Source of the DNA: Acetobacteraceae bacterium
Lineage (GTDB): Bacteria > Pseudomonadota > Alphaproteobacteria > Acetobacterales > Acetobacteraceae
DNA length: 51,178 bases
NCBI GenBank assembly: GCA_947373495.1
Contig: CANBXZ010000007.1
Span: 1-51,178 of the forward strand
Reading direction: 5' to 3'
Shown here piece by piece: positions 17,261-25,313 of the stretch (positions within the stretch are counted from its first letter, which is position 1; each line of letters opens with the position of its first letter). The position numbers were made by a program, and so were the translations under genes. A model generated the notes under the pieces. The model worked only from the letters and a program-made list of their open reading frames with translations. It made no database searches and was not told the origin of the DNA.

Positions 17261-18489
17261 CGGCCCGGCCGCCCGAGCAGGCGCTGCATCAGCGAGGGCG
17301 CCGCGGCGGCCGTGGTCACCGCCGCAATCTCCCGCAGCAGCGGCGCCAGCGCCCGGCGCAGCGCGGCACTGTCGCGCAGGGCCGGCCGGCCGAGATTGGC
17401 GGCGCGCGGCAATTCCCGCGGCAGGTCGGGAATCACCACCTCCGGCGCGGCGCCGAGGCCCTCCTCCACCAGCGCCCGCTTCAGCCCGCCCGGCAGGCCA
17501 AGGCGGTTCAGCACCACGGTGGAACGGGCGTGGCCACAGGCGGCGACCAGCTTGCGCATCGCCAGCGTATCCCGAATGCCCGCCAGGTCCGGCCCCAGCA
17601 CCAGCACCGCGTGCCAGGCCGCGGCCAGGGCCAGGCGCTCCATCGGGCCGGGCGGCATCGGCAGGTCGATCACCACGTAGTTGGCGCGGCTGCGCAGCAT
17701 GTCCAGCACCCGGCGCAGGCCGGCTTCAACCGGCTGCGGCAGACTGTCCAGCGGCTCCTCGGCGGCGATCAGGCGCAGCCGGTCGGCAATGGGCAGGCCA
17801 GCGCGGTCGAGGAACAGCGCATCGACCCGCTCGGGTTCCTCCAGCGCCACCCGCAGACCACTGCCGGGGCGCACGCCCAGCATCAACCCGGTGGTGCCGC
17901 CGCGCAGATGCAGGTCCAGCAGCGCGACATGGCCGTGGCTGCGCTCCGCCAGTTGCAGCGCCAGGTTCACCGCCACGGTGGTGGCGCCGCTACCGCCGCG
18001 CATGCCGCACACCGCCACCACCTTGCCGCCCTTGCTCGCCTCGGTGGCCTGGCCCGCCAGTTGCGGGCCGAACAACCGCGCCACCATGTCCCGCGTCAGT
18101 GGCTTGTGGGCGTATTCGGCCACGCAGAGGTCGCGGGTCAGTTGGCGGTAGAAGCCGATATCGGTCTGCTCGCCCACCACCAGCACCCGCACATCCGGGG
18201 CACAGACCGCGGCCAGGGCCTCCAGCGCCGCCACCGGCTCGGCCAGGCCGGTGATGTCCACCAGCAGGGTGTGCGGCGTCGCTTCACGCTCCAGCGCGCG
18301 GGTGGCGGTGCGGGCATCGCCGCGGCGCAATTGGGTCGGGCCCAGCAGGTTCGGCAGGCCGCCGCGCAGCGCCGCCTCGCTGGCGTCGTCGGTCACGAAG
18401 GCAAGGCAGCCGGGGCGTTCCCCCAAGGGCCGCGCGGCGCCGCGTGCCGTATCCGCCGCCTCACGCGGAACCACGGGTTCAGGGCGCAT
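17257..18489 (-). CDS. tadZ: TadZ/CpaE, MinD-like ATPase that positions the pilus machinery
   Basis: A 410-residue protein. The N-terminal receiver-like domain (~25-140) lacks a clear phosphorylation site, as usual for CpaE/TadZ. The ParA/MinD-type ATPase domain begins with a deviant Walker A, MRGGSGATT (~163-171), and Walker B is NYVVIDLPMPPG. The start ATG 18489 overlaps the end of the cpaD-like gene by 11 bases. TadZ localises the assembly machine at the pole. Confidence 0.92.
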   Translation of the reverse strand: MRPEPVVPREAADTARGAARPLGERPGCLAFVTDDASEAALRGGLPNLLGPTQLRRGDARTATRALEREATPHTLLVDITGLAEPVAALEALAAVCAPDVRVLVVGEQTDIGFYRQLTRDLCVAEYAHKPLTRDMVARLFGPQLAGQATEASKGGKVVAVCGMRGGSGATTVAVNLALQLAERSHGHVALLDLHLRGGTTGLMLGVRPGSGLRVALEEPERVDALFLDRAGLPIADRLRLIAAEEPLDSLPQPVEAGLRRVLDMLRSRANYVVIDLPMPPGPMERLALAAAWHAVLVLGPDLAGIRDTLAMRKLVAACGHARSTVVLNRLGLPGGLKRALVEEGLGAAPEVVIPDLPRELPRAANLGRPALRDSAALRRALAPLLREIAAVTTAAAAPSLMQRLLGRPGR

Positions 18490-18793
18490 GGCCGGCCTCC
18501 GGCGGGGCGCTGGGTGGCGGCACGGCGGAAATGCCGACGCGCGACGCATTGGTGTTCAGCAGCGGGCGCCGGTTGTCCCGCTCCAGCCGACGGATCGCCA
18601 GGGTGGCCGGCACCGCGCGCTCGGTGCGGGCGGCCTGGCCCTGGGTGGCATCGGCCGGGTTGGCCAGCATGGCGCGCAGGTTGGCGTCGTTGACGCCGCT
18701 CGGCGCCCAGGTGCCTGGCCGGGCATAGTCATCGCCGCCCCCGGCGCATCCGGCCAGCAGCAACAGGAACAGGAACAGGCGGTGCTTCGGCAT
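18479..18793 (-). CDS. Short CpaD-like pilus lipoprotein
   Basis: A 104-residue protein with a hydrophobic signal and lipobox LLAGC (Cys16), then a mature part containing the CpaD-like motif NDANLRAMLANPAD followed by ATQGQ. Canonical CpaD proteins are about 200 residues, so this is a shortened version retaining the conserved C-terminal motif. It lies between cpaC (11-base gap) and tadZ (overlap), the usual cpaD position. It probably assists the secretin in the periplasm or outer membrane. Confidence 0.75.
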   Translation of the reverse strand: MPKHRLFLFLLLLAGCAGGGDDYARPGTWAPSGVNDANLRAMLANPADATQGQAARTERAVPATLAIRRLERDNRRPLLNTNASRVGISAVPPPSAPPEAGHAP

Positions 18794-18804
18794 CTGTGCT
18801 GCCC

Positions 18805-20427
18805 TCAGTCCAGGATGAAGCCGGCGTCGAGCCCCGGCGGCAGCGCCAGCGCCGGGCCGCCGCGCGCGGCCTGCCGGCGGTGCAGGATGCGGTCCAGGTC
18901 GGTGGCGGGGCGGAAGCCGTCGGTCGGGGCCGCCAGCGCCTGCCGGTTCGACACCGGCCGCACCAGGTAGGGGGTGATGATGATGACCAGCTCGGTCTCG
19001 TTGCGCTGGAACCGGTCCGAGCGGAACAGCGCACCCAGCACCGGCACGTCGCCGAGGCCGTTCAGGCCGGCATTCTGCAGGGTGTTGCTGCGCTGGAGCA
19101 GGCCGGCGATGGCGAAACTCTGGCCGCTGCCGACCTCCACCGTCGTCTCCGCCCGGCGCACGCTGAGCGCCGGGATCGTCACCACGCCACTGGCCAGCGG
19201 CAGGCTGATGGCGCCATTGCTGGAAAGCTGGCTGACCTCCGGCCGTACCCGCAGGTTCAGCCGCTCCGGCCCCAGCACGGTGGGCACGAAGGAAAGGCTG
19301 ACGCCGAACTGCTTGTATTCCACCGTGATGGAACCGTTCAGCGCGCTGGCCGCGACCGGCACCGGGAATTCACCGCCGGCGAGGAAACTGGCCACCTCGC
19401 CCGACTGCGCGGTCAGGTTCGGTTCGGCCAGAATGGTGATGAGCTGGTCGGAAGCGAGCGCGTCCACCACCGCGTTGATGTCGAGGCGGGAGGAGCTGAA
19501 GCCGGCGCCGAGGCGGCCGACCGAGCCGGTGCTGGTGGCGCTCAGCGCGTTCAGCACATTGCCGACGCCGCCGGTGTTCAGGCCAATCAGCAGGCCGGCG
19601 CCGTTGTTGGCCAGCGCCTGCCAATTGAAGCCCAGGTCGCGGCTGACCTGGCGCGAGATCTCGGCCACCCGCACCCGCAGGTTCACCTGAATGGCGGACA
19701 GCAGCGCCAGGTTGTTGATGACCTCGCGCGCCTCGCCGCCGAAGGTGCGGGCGATGGCCTCGGCGCGCTGGGCATCGGCGGCGGTTGGTACCTCGCCGTT
19801 CAGCACCAGCGTGTTGCGGCCGCCGGCCTGCACCACCAGGCCCTCGGCGCCGGGCACCAGGCGGCGGATCATGCTTTGCACCGCGGCGGCGTCGGGGGCG
19901 CGGGGCGCGGCCTCGGCCGATGGCGCCATGGCACCCGGCACGCCGGGCGCGGCACCAGGGCCGGGCAGCACGGTGATGTCGTATTCCGCCACCGGCGCAC
20001 CATCCTCGGCGGTGGCGATCACCGTGGTACGGCCAGCCCCCACCGCCATCAGGAACAGGCTGGTGGGCGAAACCGGCTGCACCCGGGCGATGCGCGGGTC
20101 GGCCGCCATGACGGTGATGGCCGGGCGCGGCAGCCGCAGCAGCCGCCCGGCCCCGGCTTGCAGCCGCAGCGCCACCGGCAGACCGGCGGCTCCGACTGGC
20201 GCCGCCAGTTCCACCGCCGACCGAGGCAGCACGGCGCTTTGGCCCAGCCGGACCTGGTCGGGGCGAGACAGGTTGGGGCGAGACAGGTTGGGGCGAGACA
20301 GGTCGGGACTGGCGCGACCCGGCCGCTCCGCCGCGTCGCGCCGCCCCTGCGCGCTGGCCGGCGCCAGGGCCAGCAGCAGGCCCAGCCCCAGGCCCGCAAG
20401 GCCGCTACCGAAGGCACGAAGGGTCAT
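18805..20427 (-). CDS. cpaC: CpaC/RcpA, outer-membrane secretin of the Flp pilus
   Basis: A 540-residue protein with a signal peptide (residues ~1-26) and then a low-complexity SRPNLSRPNLSRPD linker. A pilus-assembly N-domain follows (LLRLPRPAITVMAADPRIARVQPV, then SLFLMAVGAGRTTVIA). A BON-like region (NGEVPTAADAQRAEAIA) and the C-terminal secretin domain come next (LISVL-type beta strands, VPVLGALFRS, ETELVIIITPYLVRP). The ATG overlaps the cpaB stop. It forms the pilus exit channel. Confidence 0.95.
   Translation of the reverse strand: MTLRAFGSGLAGLGLGLLLALAPASAQGRRDAAERPGRASPDLSRPNLSRPNLSRPDQVRLGQSAVLPRSAVELAAPVGAAGLPVALRLQAGAGRLLRLPRPAITVMAADPRIARVQPVSPTSLFLMAVGAGRTTVIATAEDGAPVAEYDITVLPGPGAAPGVPGAMAPSAEAAPRAPDAAAVQSMIRRLVPGAEGLVVQAGGRNTLVLNGEVPTAADAQRAEAIARTFGGEAREVINNLALLSAIQVNLRVRVAEISRQVSRDLGFNWQALANNGAGLLIGLNTGGVGNVLNALSATSTGSVGRLGAGFSSSRLDINAVVDALASDQLITILAEPNLTAQSGEVASFLAGGEFPVPVAASALNGSITVEYKQFGVSLSFVPTVLGPERLNLRVRPEVSQLSSNGAISLPLASGVVTIPALSVRRAETTVEVGSGQSFAIAGLLQRSNTLQNAGLNGLGDVPVLGALFRSDRFQRNETELVIIITPYLVRPVSNRQALAAPTDGFRPATDLDRILHRRQAARGGPALALPPGLDAGFILD
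20261..20305 (-). repeat. cpaC: Three 15-bp tandem repeats inside cpaC
   Basis: Units GGGCGAGACAGGTTG at 20261, 20276 and 20291 (the third with one substitution) encode the repeated NLSRP pentapeptide just after the signal peptide. Copy number can change in frame by slippage. Confidence 0.9.
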
Positions 20428-21275
20428 GGGAAGCTCACATTCTGTGATTCGTCGCCTTGGATCACCCGCATGCGGGCGCCCTGGGACAGCCCGGCACCCG
20501 CCAGCGCGGCGGAGACATCGGCACCGAACATCGCCCCGCCGCGGGCCACCGCCGCCGTCACCGCCGGCTCCATCGCGCGCACCGCCAGGGCGATGCGGCC
20601 CAACCGCCCGGCCACCGCCACGCGCTCGGCCTGCTCGGTGGTCACTTCCAGCGTCACGGTGCGGGCAACCCGGCCAGCCAAGGCGTCCTCGGGGTTGGCG
20701 CCGCGGGTGAATTGCTGGTCCACCGCCACCACCCGCACATCGGCCAGCACCGTCTCGCCCACCACGCGGCGGGCCAGCGGCGCCTCGGTCGCGGCCAGTT
20801 CCTGGGTCAGGATCAGGTCCACCTGGTCGCCCGGCCAGATCAGCCCGGCAGCACCGGTCACCACGTCCACGCCCAGCGCGAAGGCGCGGGTGCCCGGCCG
20901 CAGCACGGCGGCAAGGAAGCCATTCTCCCGCGGGCGCAGCACGTCGTCCCGCAGCATCACGCTGTCGGCCGCCAGGTAGCGCCGCAGCAGGGCGCCGCGC
21001 AGTTCCAGCCGCAGATCGTCACCGGGGGTGATGAAGCCCGCGGGGGCCTCGGCCGGGCTGACCTCGCGGATGGTGAAGTCGCTGTCCTTCAGCAGGGTGC
21101 CGGCCAGCAGCGGGCGCGCCGCGACCATCAGCCGCAGCCGGGCGGGCGGTGGCGCGGCAGCGGTGGCCAGCGGTGGCCCGGCCGGCGCCACGGGGGCCAG
21201 CAGTTGGAAGCCCAGCGTGCCAAGGCCCAGCGCACTCATCGCCAAGGACAGGATGATCAGCAGGCGCAGGTACAT
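20424..21275 (-). CDS. cpaB: CpaB/RcpC, Flp pilus assembly protein
   Basis: A 283-residue protein with an N-terminal membrane anchor (~5-28), then an SAF-type beta-clip domain (VAARPLLAGTLLKDSDFTIREV) and the CpaB motif IWPGDQVDLILTQEL. RcpC/CpaB proteins are periplasmic and associate with the secretin. The stop overlaps the cpaC start as ATGA. The gene starts 6 bases after the cpaA stop. Confidence 0.93.
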   Translation of the reverse strand: MYLRLLIILSLAMSALGLGTLGFQLLAPVAPAGPPLATAAAPPPARLRLMVAARPLLAGTLLKDSDFTIREVSPAEAPAGFITPGDDLRLELRGALLRRYLAADSVMLRDDVLRPRENGFLAAVLRPGTRAFALGVDVVTGAAGLIWPGDQVDLILTQELAATEAPLARRVVGETVLADVRVVAVDQQFTRGANPEDALAGRVARTVTLEVTTEQAERVAVAGRLGRIALAVRAMEPAVTAAVARGGAMFGADVSAALAGAGLSQGARMRVIQGDESQNVSFP

Positions 21276-21281
21276 GGCGCC

Positions 21282-21776
21282 TCAGCCCCGGGCGACGAGG
21301 CTGAGGATGCCACCGCAGGCAATGGCGACGCCGTAGGGCACCGGCCCGCCCCGGCGCAGGCGCCACACCTCGATACGCCACAGCCGGCCCCGCGGCCAGC
21401 GGGCGCCGGGGCGCCAGCGCGGCGGCAGATGCGGCGCCACCAGGTAGCACAGCCCCAGCACGCCCCCGGCCAGCACCGTGTTGTTGAGGAAGCCCAGCGT
21501 GGCGAGCGGCGGCAGGCCAAGCGCAACGGCCGCCGCCAGCTTGACATCGCCGCCCCCAAGCCAGCCCAGCATGGCCAGCCCCAGCAGCAGGGCGAGGACC
21601 AGGGCAGCCATCAGCACCGCCTGCGCCAGCGGCAGCCAGCCGGCACTGGCCTGCTCGGCCAGGCCGAGCGCGGCAAGCATGAGGGCAAAACGGTCGGGGA
21701 TGCTGCGTGTCAGCAGGTCGTACCAGGCCGCCACCACGAGCAAGGCACCGAGCAGAACCGATATCGCCACCTGCAT
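21282..21776 (-). CDS. cpaA: CpaA/TadV-type prepilin peptidase
   Basis: A 164-residue integral membrane aspartic protease with several hydrophobic helices. The two catalytic motifs are AAWYDLLTRSIPDR (first Asp, residues ~17-30) and GGGDVKL (second Asp). There is no N-terminal methylase domain, as expected for the short TadV type. The start MQVAISVLL at 21776 follows a GGGGAA motif. It processes the Flp prepilin and the TadE-type pseudopilins. Confidence 0.92.
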   Translation of the reverse strand: MQVAISVLLGALLVVAAWYDLLTRSIPDRFALMLAALGLAEQASAGWLPLAQAVLMAALVLALLLGLAMLGWLGGGDVKLAAAVALGLPPLATLGFLNNTVLAGGVLGLCYLVAPHLPPRWRPGARWPRGRLWRIEVWRLRRGGPVPYGVAIACGGILSLVARG

Positions 21777-21853
21777 CTGCGGGGTTCCCCATGGGGCCTG
21801 GCGCGCCACCCCGGCCAGCCCGCGCGGCGCGGACCGGCCGGGATGGCCTGCGC

Positions 21854-22021
21854 TCACAGCGTGAGGCCGGCGAAGACGGCGGAGATGCGGGCACCGAAGC
21901 TGGTGGCCGCCAGCCCGACCGCCACGACGATGCCGGTGGCCAGAACGGCGTATTCCGCGGCGGTAACGCCCTTGCGGTCGGCGATGGCACGGGAAGCGGC
22001 GGCGATGATGGTGTTGATCAT
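21854..22021 (-). CDS. flp: Flp major pilin precursor
   Basis: A 55-residue prepilin. The leader MINTIIAAASRAIADRKG is followed by the processing site G/VTAAEYA, with Glu at mature position 5, then a hydrophobic helix (VLATGIVVAVGLAATSFG) and a short tail. Size and motif are typical of Flp. An AAGGAA ribosome-binding site precedes the ATG. It stands alone upstream of cpaA (77-base gap) and behind a repeat-rich intergenic region. Confidence 0.95.
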   Translation of the reverse strand: MINTIIAAASRAIADRKGVTAAEYAVLATGIVVAVGLAATSFGARISAVFAGLTL

Positions 22022-22155
22022 GGCGTGGTTTCCTTGTTCCGATGAAGGAGAGCGGCAGCCCCGATGCCAGCGGCGGTTTGCCGTAAGGGCCGGGGTCGTC
22101 GCGCCATGCGCTAAGATTGCATGCGCCTGACGAATACAACCCTAACGTGCATTCC

Positions 22156-22226
22156 TTGGGATGTTCAACACCCAATGAGCCGATGCTCATGCTGTGAGAC
22201 TATTTGATACAACCTGAGATTGTATC
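22156..22226. promoter_or_regulatory. Cluster of inverted repeats in the flp / tadE divergent promoter region
   Basis: Three dyads lie in the AT-richer 244-base gap between flp (leftward) and the tadE-like gene (rightward). They are TTGGG...CCCAA (22156-22175), ATGAGC-CGAT-GCTCAT (22175-22190) and GATACAA-CCTGAGA-TTGTATC (22206-22226). ATACAACC also occurs twice (22135 and 22207). These look like operators controlling pilin expression; the regulator is unknown. Confidence 0.55.
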
Positions 22227-22265
22227 CCGCTCTAGACTGGCCCCTGCCCCGTTGGAGGACAGGCC

Positions 22266-22724
22266 ATGGCAGCCCCCTTGCGCAGAACCCACCCGCCACG
22301 GCGCGGCGCCACCGACAGGCTGCGGGACCGGCGCGGCACCACCAGCCTGGAGTTCGCGCTGGTGGGCGGGTTGCTGCTGTCGCTGCTGGTCGGCGGGCTG
22401 GACCTGGCGCGCTACATGTTCACCCTGGAATGCCTGCGCGCCACCACCGCCGAGGCGGTGCGCCTGGCCACGCTGCGCGGCAGCCAGAACCTCAATGCCG
22501 GCAGTGCCGCCTGCAGTTCCCTCAGCGGCAGCCTGGCCGGCGCCGCGGCCCGGGTGCCGTTCCTGCACGCCGACCAGGTGACGGCCACGCTGAGCGGCTG
22601 CGCGACCCAGGCCGGCGTCACCACCGTGACCGTAACGGTGCAATACCCGTTCAGCTTCGCCGTCGGCTACTTCGGCGCCAAGAGCCGGCCGATGAGCGAG
22701 ACCGCGCAGGCGCTGTTCAACTGA
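22266..22724 (+). CDS. TadE-like pseudopilin on the opposite strand
   Basis: A 152-residue protein with an Arg-rich N-terminus, then the processing-site-like motif RRGTTSLEFALVGG (residues ~25-38; Gly before the cut, Glu at mature position 5) and a hydrophobic helix (LLLSLLVGGLDLARYMF). The extracytoplasmic remainder has Cys residues near 87 and 119. This is the TadE family minor pseudopilin architecture. It is the only plus-strand gene in the tad locus and diverges from flp. Confidence 0.85.
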   Translation: MAAPLRRTHPPRRGATDRLRDRRGTTSLEFALVGGLLLSLLVGGLDLARYMFTLECLRATTAEAVRLATLRGSQNLNAGSAACSSLSGSLAGAAARVPFLHADQVTATLSGCATQAGVTTVTVTVQYPFSFAVGYFGAKSRPMSETAQALFN

Positions 22725-22731
22725 TGGAATG

Positions 22732-22788
22732 GGGCCGCCTGTGCGGCCCTTGGCGACACGGCTCGTCCCGCGGCCTGCGGGCCGCGGG
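22732..22788. terminator. Two hairpins between convergent tadE genes
   Basis: GGGCCGC-CTGT-GCGGCCC (22732-22749) and CCCGCGGCC-TGCG-GGCCGCGGG (22767-22788) are perfect stem-loops in the 93-base gap between the convergent pseudopilin genes. They suit a bidirectional terminator, though no T-runs follow. Confidence 0.6.
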
Positions 22789-22817
22789 GCCGAACCGCGT
22801 GGGCGTGGTATCAGGCC

Positions 22818-23285
22818 CTAATGGAAGCGCAGCTCCACATTGCCGCGCAGCGTCGCCAGCGCCGGGAACAGGGCCGCGGTCAGCGGCGAGACAAAGCCCA
22901 GCGGCTGCGTCACGGTCACCGAAACATAGGCGAGCGGCGCCACGGTGGCCGCCCCGAACGGGCAGGTTCCCGTGGTGCAGTTGGCGGCAACGCCGTTGTC
23001 GCAGCGGCACGCCATGGTAGGCGAGGCGATGGTCAGGTTGCCCCATCCCGGCAGGCTGGCCTGCACCCGGGCGGCGATGCCGGCGCTGTCGGTCGGGTTG
23101 GCGAAGGCGTATTGCGCGCCGACCCGCGCGGCGGTTTCCAGTTGCAGGGTGCGCCACATCGCCCGGCCCACATCATAGGCGCTGAGAAAGACCAGGATCA
23201 CCACCGGCGCGATCAGCGCGAACTCGGCGGCGGCGATGCCGCGGCGGCCCGCCAGGGCGCGATGGAAGCCGGCCATCACGCTCAT
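22818..23285 (-). CDS. tadE: TadE-family pseudopilin
   Basis: A 155-residue protein. The leader MSVMAGFHRALAGRRG is followed by IAAAEFALIAPVVILVFLSAYDVGR, the TadE processing site and membrane helix, then a beta-rich domain with four Cys around residues 93-110. The ATG overlaps the stop of the TadG-like gene (ATGA), so they are co-translated. TadE and TadF-type proteins are minor pilus components processed by the prepilin peptidase. Confidence 0.9.
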   Translation of the reverse strand: MSVMAGFHRALAGRRGIAAAEFALIAPVVILVFLSAYDVGRAMWRTLQLETAARVGAQYAFANPTDSAGIAARVQASLPGWGNLTIASPTMACRCDNGVAANCTTGTCPFGAATVAPLAYVSVTVTQPLGFVSPLTAALFPALATLRGNVELRFH

Positions 23286-24622
23286 TCCACCAGCCGGGCC
23301 AACTGCGTCGCGGGCACCGGGGTGGCGTGGCTGGCGCAGGTGGAGATGTCGAAGCGGTAGCTGCTCAGGCTGCCGATCTCCACCGTGCCGCCCACCACCG
23401 CCAGGCAGCCGCTGTTGGCGGTGGAACTGACATTGCCCATCTTGATGTAGGCGTTGGGGAAGTAGATGCCGCCGGTGAGGTTGAAGGACGACACGCTTTG
23501 CAGGTTCAGCGTCGGCGCGCCGCTGCTGCCGCTGGCGCTGCGACCGGCGCGGTAGAACAGCACGCCGTCGTAGTCGGCATCGCTGCTGTTCACCGTGGGC
23601 GCCGAGACGGTGACGGTGGAGGTGTTGCTGATGCTGAGGTTGCCGGGGGTGCTGCCGATGAAGATGAAGCTGCACCCGGCGCAGGCGAAGCTGGCGATGC
23701 TGCCGATGCTGAGCGACGCGTTCTGGAACATGTAGGTGCCCGGCGCGAAGCTGACCGCCGCCGTGTTGGAGATGGTCACCGAGGCACAATAGGCCTTCGT
23801 GGTGCCGCTGGGCTGAATGGGACCATTGGCGTTGAGGGGCGTGGTGTTCAGGCAACTGGCGCCGCTGATGCTGGGCAGGGCCTTGCTGTCCAGAAAGCCA
23901 TAGGGGTTGCTCAGCGGCGGCGAATGTTCCTGATAGCCCTGGGTCAGGCTCCAGCGGCTGTTGCTGCAGCCCGCGCAGGTGCCCACCGCCGCGACGCCCT
24001 GCGCCAGCACCGCGCCATTGGACTGCGGAATATTGACCGAGACGCCGGGCAGGTTGGAGCCGACATAGCAATTGGCGGCGTTGAAGCTGCCGCTGTTCTG
24101 CACCGTCACGGTACCGCTGAGCGCCAGGATGCAGGCCCGGGCGTTGGGTTGCAGGCTGGCCACCCCACGGCGGGACGCCATGACACTGGCCGCCCCCAGG
24201 AAGGCCCGGCTGAGCGTGACCGTGACCGGCTTGTTGATCACCACCTCGAAGGCGTTGGTGTTGCCCGCGGCGCTGCCGGTGGCGGGCGGGTTGTTCACCG
24301 TGACCATGGCCGCGGTGAAGCCATTGCGCCCCGCCACCTCGATGGCGGCGGCCATGGCGGCGGCGCGGCCGCGATACTGGTAGGCCGAGGCCGCGGCCAT
24401 GGCGGCGGCATCGGCGCTGGTCTGGGCGTTCAGCCTGGTCAGGTGGATCTCGCCCCCTTCCATCGCCAGCCCGGCCATGCCCACCAGCACGCTCAGCGCC
24501 ACCGCCAGCAGGGCCGCGGTGGCACCGCGCCGGCTGCGCAGCACCGCGCCTGGCTGGCACCACCGGCACCAGGCCGTGGCCGCCGCGGGGGCTGCGCAGG
24601 TGGTTGCTCCCAGCCTCGACAT
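23282..24622 (-). CDS. tadG: TadG-like pilus-associated protein
   Basis: A ~446-residue protein with an N-terminal RRGATAALLAVALSVLVGMAGLAMEGG segment typical of the TadE/TadG Flp-assembly family. A long Ser/Thr/Asn-rich, beta-helix-like exported part with scattered Cys follows (for example SNTAAVSFAPGTYMFQNASL). No VWA metal site is visible, unlike longer TadG proteins. I place the start at ATG 24622 because GGGGGAAGG lies 10 bases upstream; ATG 24643 would add 7 residues but has no ribosome-binding site. It is first in the minus-strand tadG-tadE pair. Confidence 0.83.
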   Translation of the reverse strand: MSRLGATTCAAPAAATAWCRWCQPGAVLRSRRGATAALLAVALSVLVGMAGLAMEGGEIHLTRLNAQTSADAAAMAAASAYQYRGRAAAMAAAIEVAGRNGFTAAMVTVNNPPATGSAAGNTNAFEVVINKPVTVTLSRAFLGAASVMASRRGVASLQPNARACILALSGTVTVQNSGSFNAANCYVGSNLPGVSVNIPQSNGAVLAQGVAAVGTCAGCSNSRWSLTQGYQEHSPPLSNPYGFLDSKALPSISGASCLNTTPLNANGPIQPSGTTKAYCASVTISNTAAVSFAPGTYMFQNASLSIGSIASFACAGCSFIFIGSTPGNLSISNTSTVTVSAPTVNSSDADYDGVLFYRAGRSASGSSGAPTLNLQSVSSFNLTGGIYFPNAYIKMGNVSSTANSGCLAVVGGTVEIGSLSSYRFDISTCASHATPVPATQLARLVE

Positions 24623-24727
24623 CAGCTTCAGGCCTTCCCCCATGGCTGTGCGGCCGGGGCGTTACCTAAGGCGCGCGGAGGTTAAGAAACCATCTACCGC
24701 GGCTGACCTGTCGCCGGCGCCGCGGGG

Positions 24728-25282
24728 TCAGGCCGCGCAGCGCCGCACCAGGCCGGCATAGCGGTCCATCCAGCCCTGCAGGAAGCCATGGCTGGCCTGG
24801 CCGATATTGCCCTCGGCGTCGAACAGGCCTTCCTTGGCCTGCAGGAACACCTCCGGCTGCGCCAGGGTCGGCATGTCGAGGAAGACCAGCACGTTGCGCA
24901 GATGCTGCTGCGCCATGGCGGTGCCCGCCGCGCCCGGGGAAACGCCCAGCACCCCGGCCGGCTTGCCCGCCCACACGCTTTTGCCATAGGGGCGGGAGCC
25001 CTGGTCCAGCGCGTTCTTCAGCGCGCCGGGCAGCGAGCGGTTGTATTCCGGGGTCACGAAGATCACCCCCTGGGCCGCGGCGATCCCGGCCCGGAAGCGC
25101 GCCACCGCCGGCGCCGCTTCCTGCGCGTCGGCGTCCTGGTTGTACAGCGGCAGGTCGCCGATCAGCACCCGGTTGAAGCTGAAGCCGGGCGGGCCAAGCC
25201 GCTCCAGCGCGGTGGCCAGCTTCGCATTCAGCGAGTCCCGCCGCAGGCTGCCGACGACAACGGCGATGGTGTACTGGCTCAT
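24728..25282 (-). CDS. NADPH-dependent FMN reductase family protein
   Basis: A 184-residue flavodoxin-fold reductase. The FMN phosphate loop is GSLRRDSLNAKLA (residues ~11-23). The family motif TPEYNRSLPGALKNALD lies near 80-96, and GVSPGAAGTAMAQQHLR follows. It probably reduces quinones, azo dyes or chromate-like acceptors using NAD(P)H. A GGAGA ribosome-binding site precedes the ATG. It follows the dioxygenase gene at 31 bases, so the two are probably co-transcribed. Confidence 0.92.
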   Translation of the reverse strand: MSQYTIAVVVGSLRRDSLNAKLATALERLGPPGFSFNRVLIGDLPLYNQDADAQEAAPAVARFRAGIAAAQGVIFVTPEYNRSLPGALKNALDQGSRPYGKSVWAGKPAGVLGVSPGAAGTAMAQQHLRNVLVFLDMPTLAQPEVFLQAKEGLFDAEGNIGQASHGFLQGWMDRYAGLVRRCAA

Positions 25283-25313
25283 GGCTTTCTCTCCGAAACG
25301 GCGCTTGTCGCGC

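Noticed and set aside
15902-17680. A 592-codon open frame on the plus strand opposite tadA/tadZ
   Set aside because: It is a shadow of intact tad genes, with no recognisable motif.
22818-24569. A single 583-codon frame joining the tadE sequence to a Gln/Arg-rich upstream part
   Set aside because: The upstream part is the out-of-frame shadow of the tadG-like gene. TadE starts at ATG 23285, overlapping the tadG stop.
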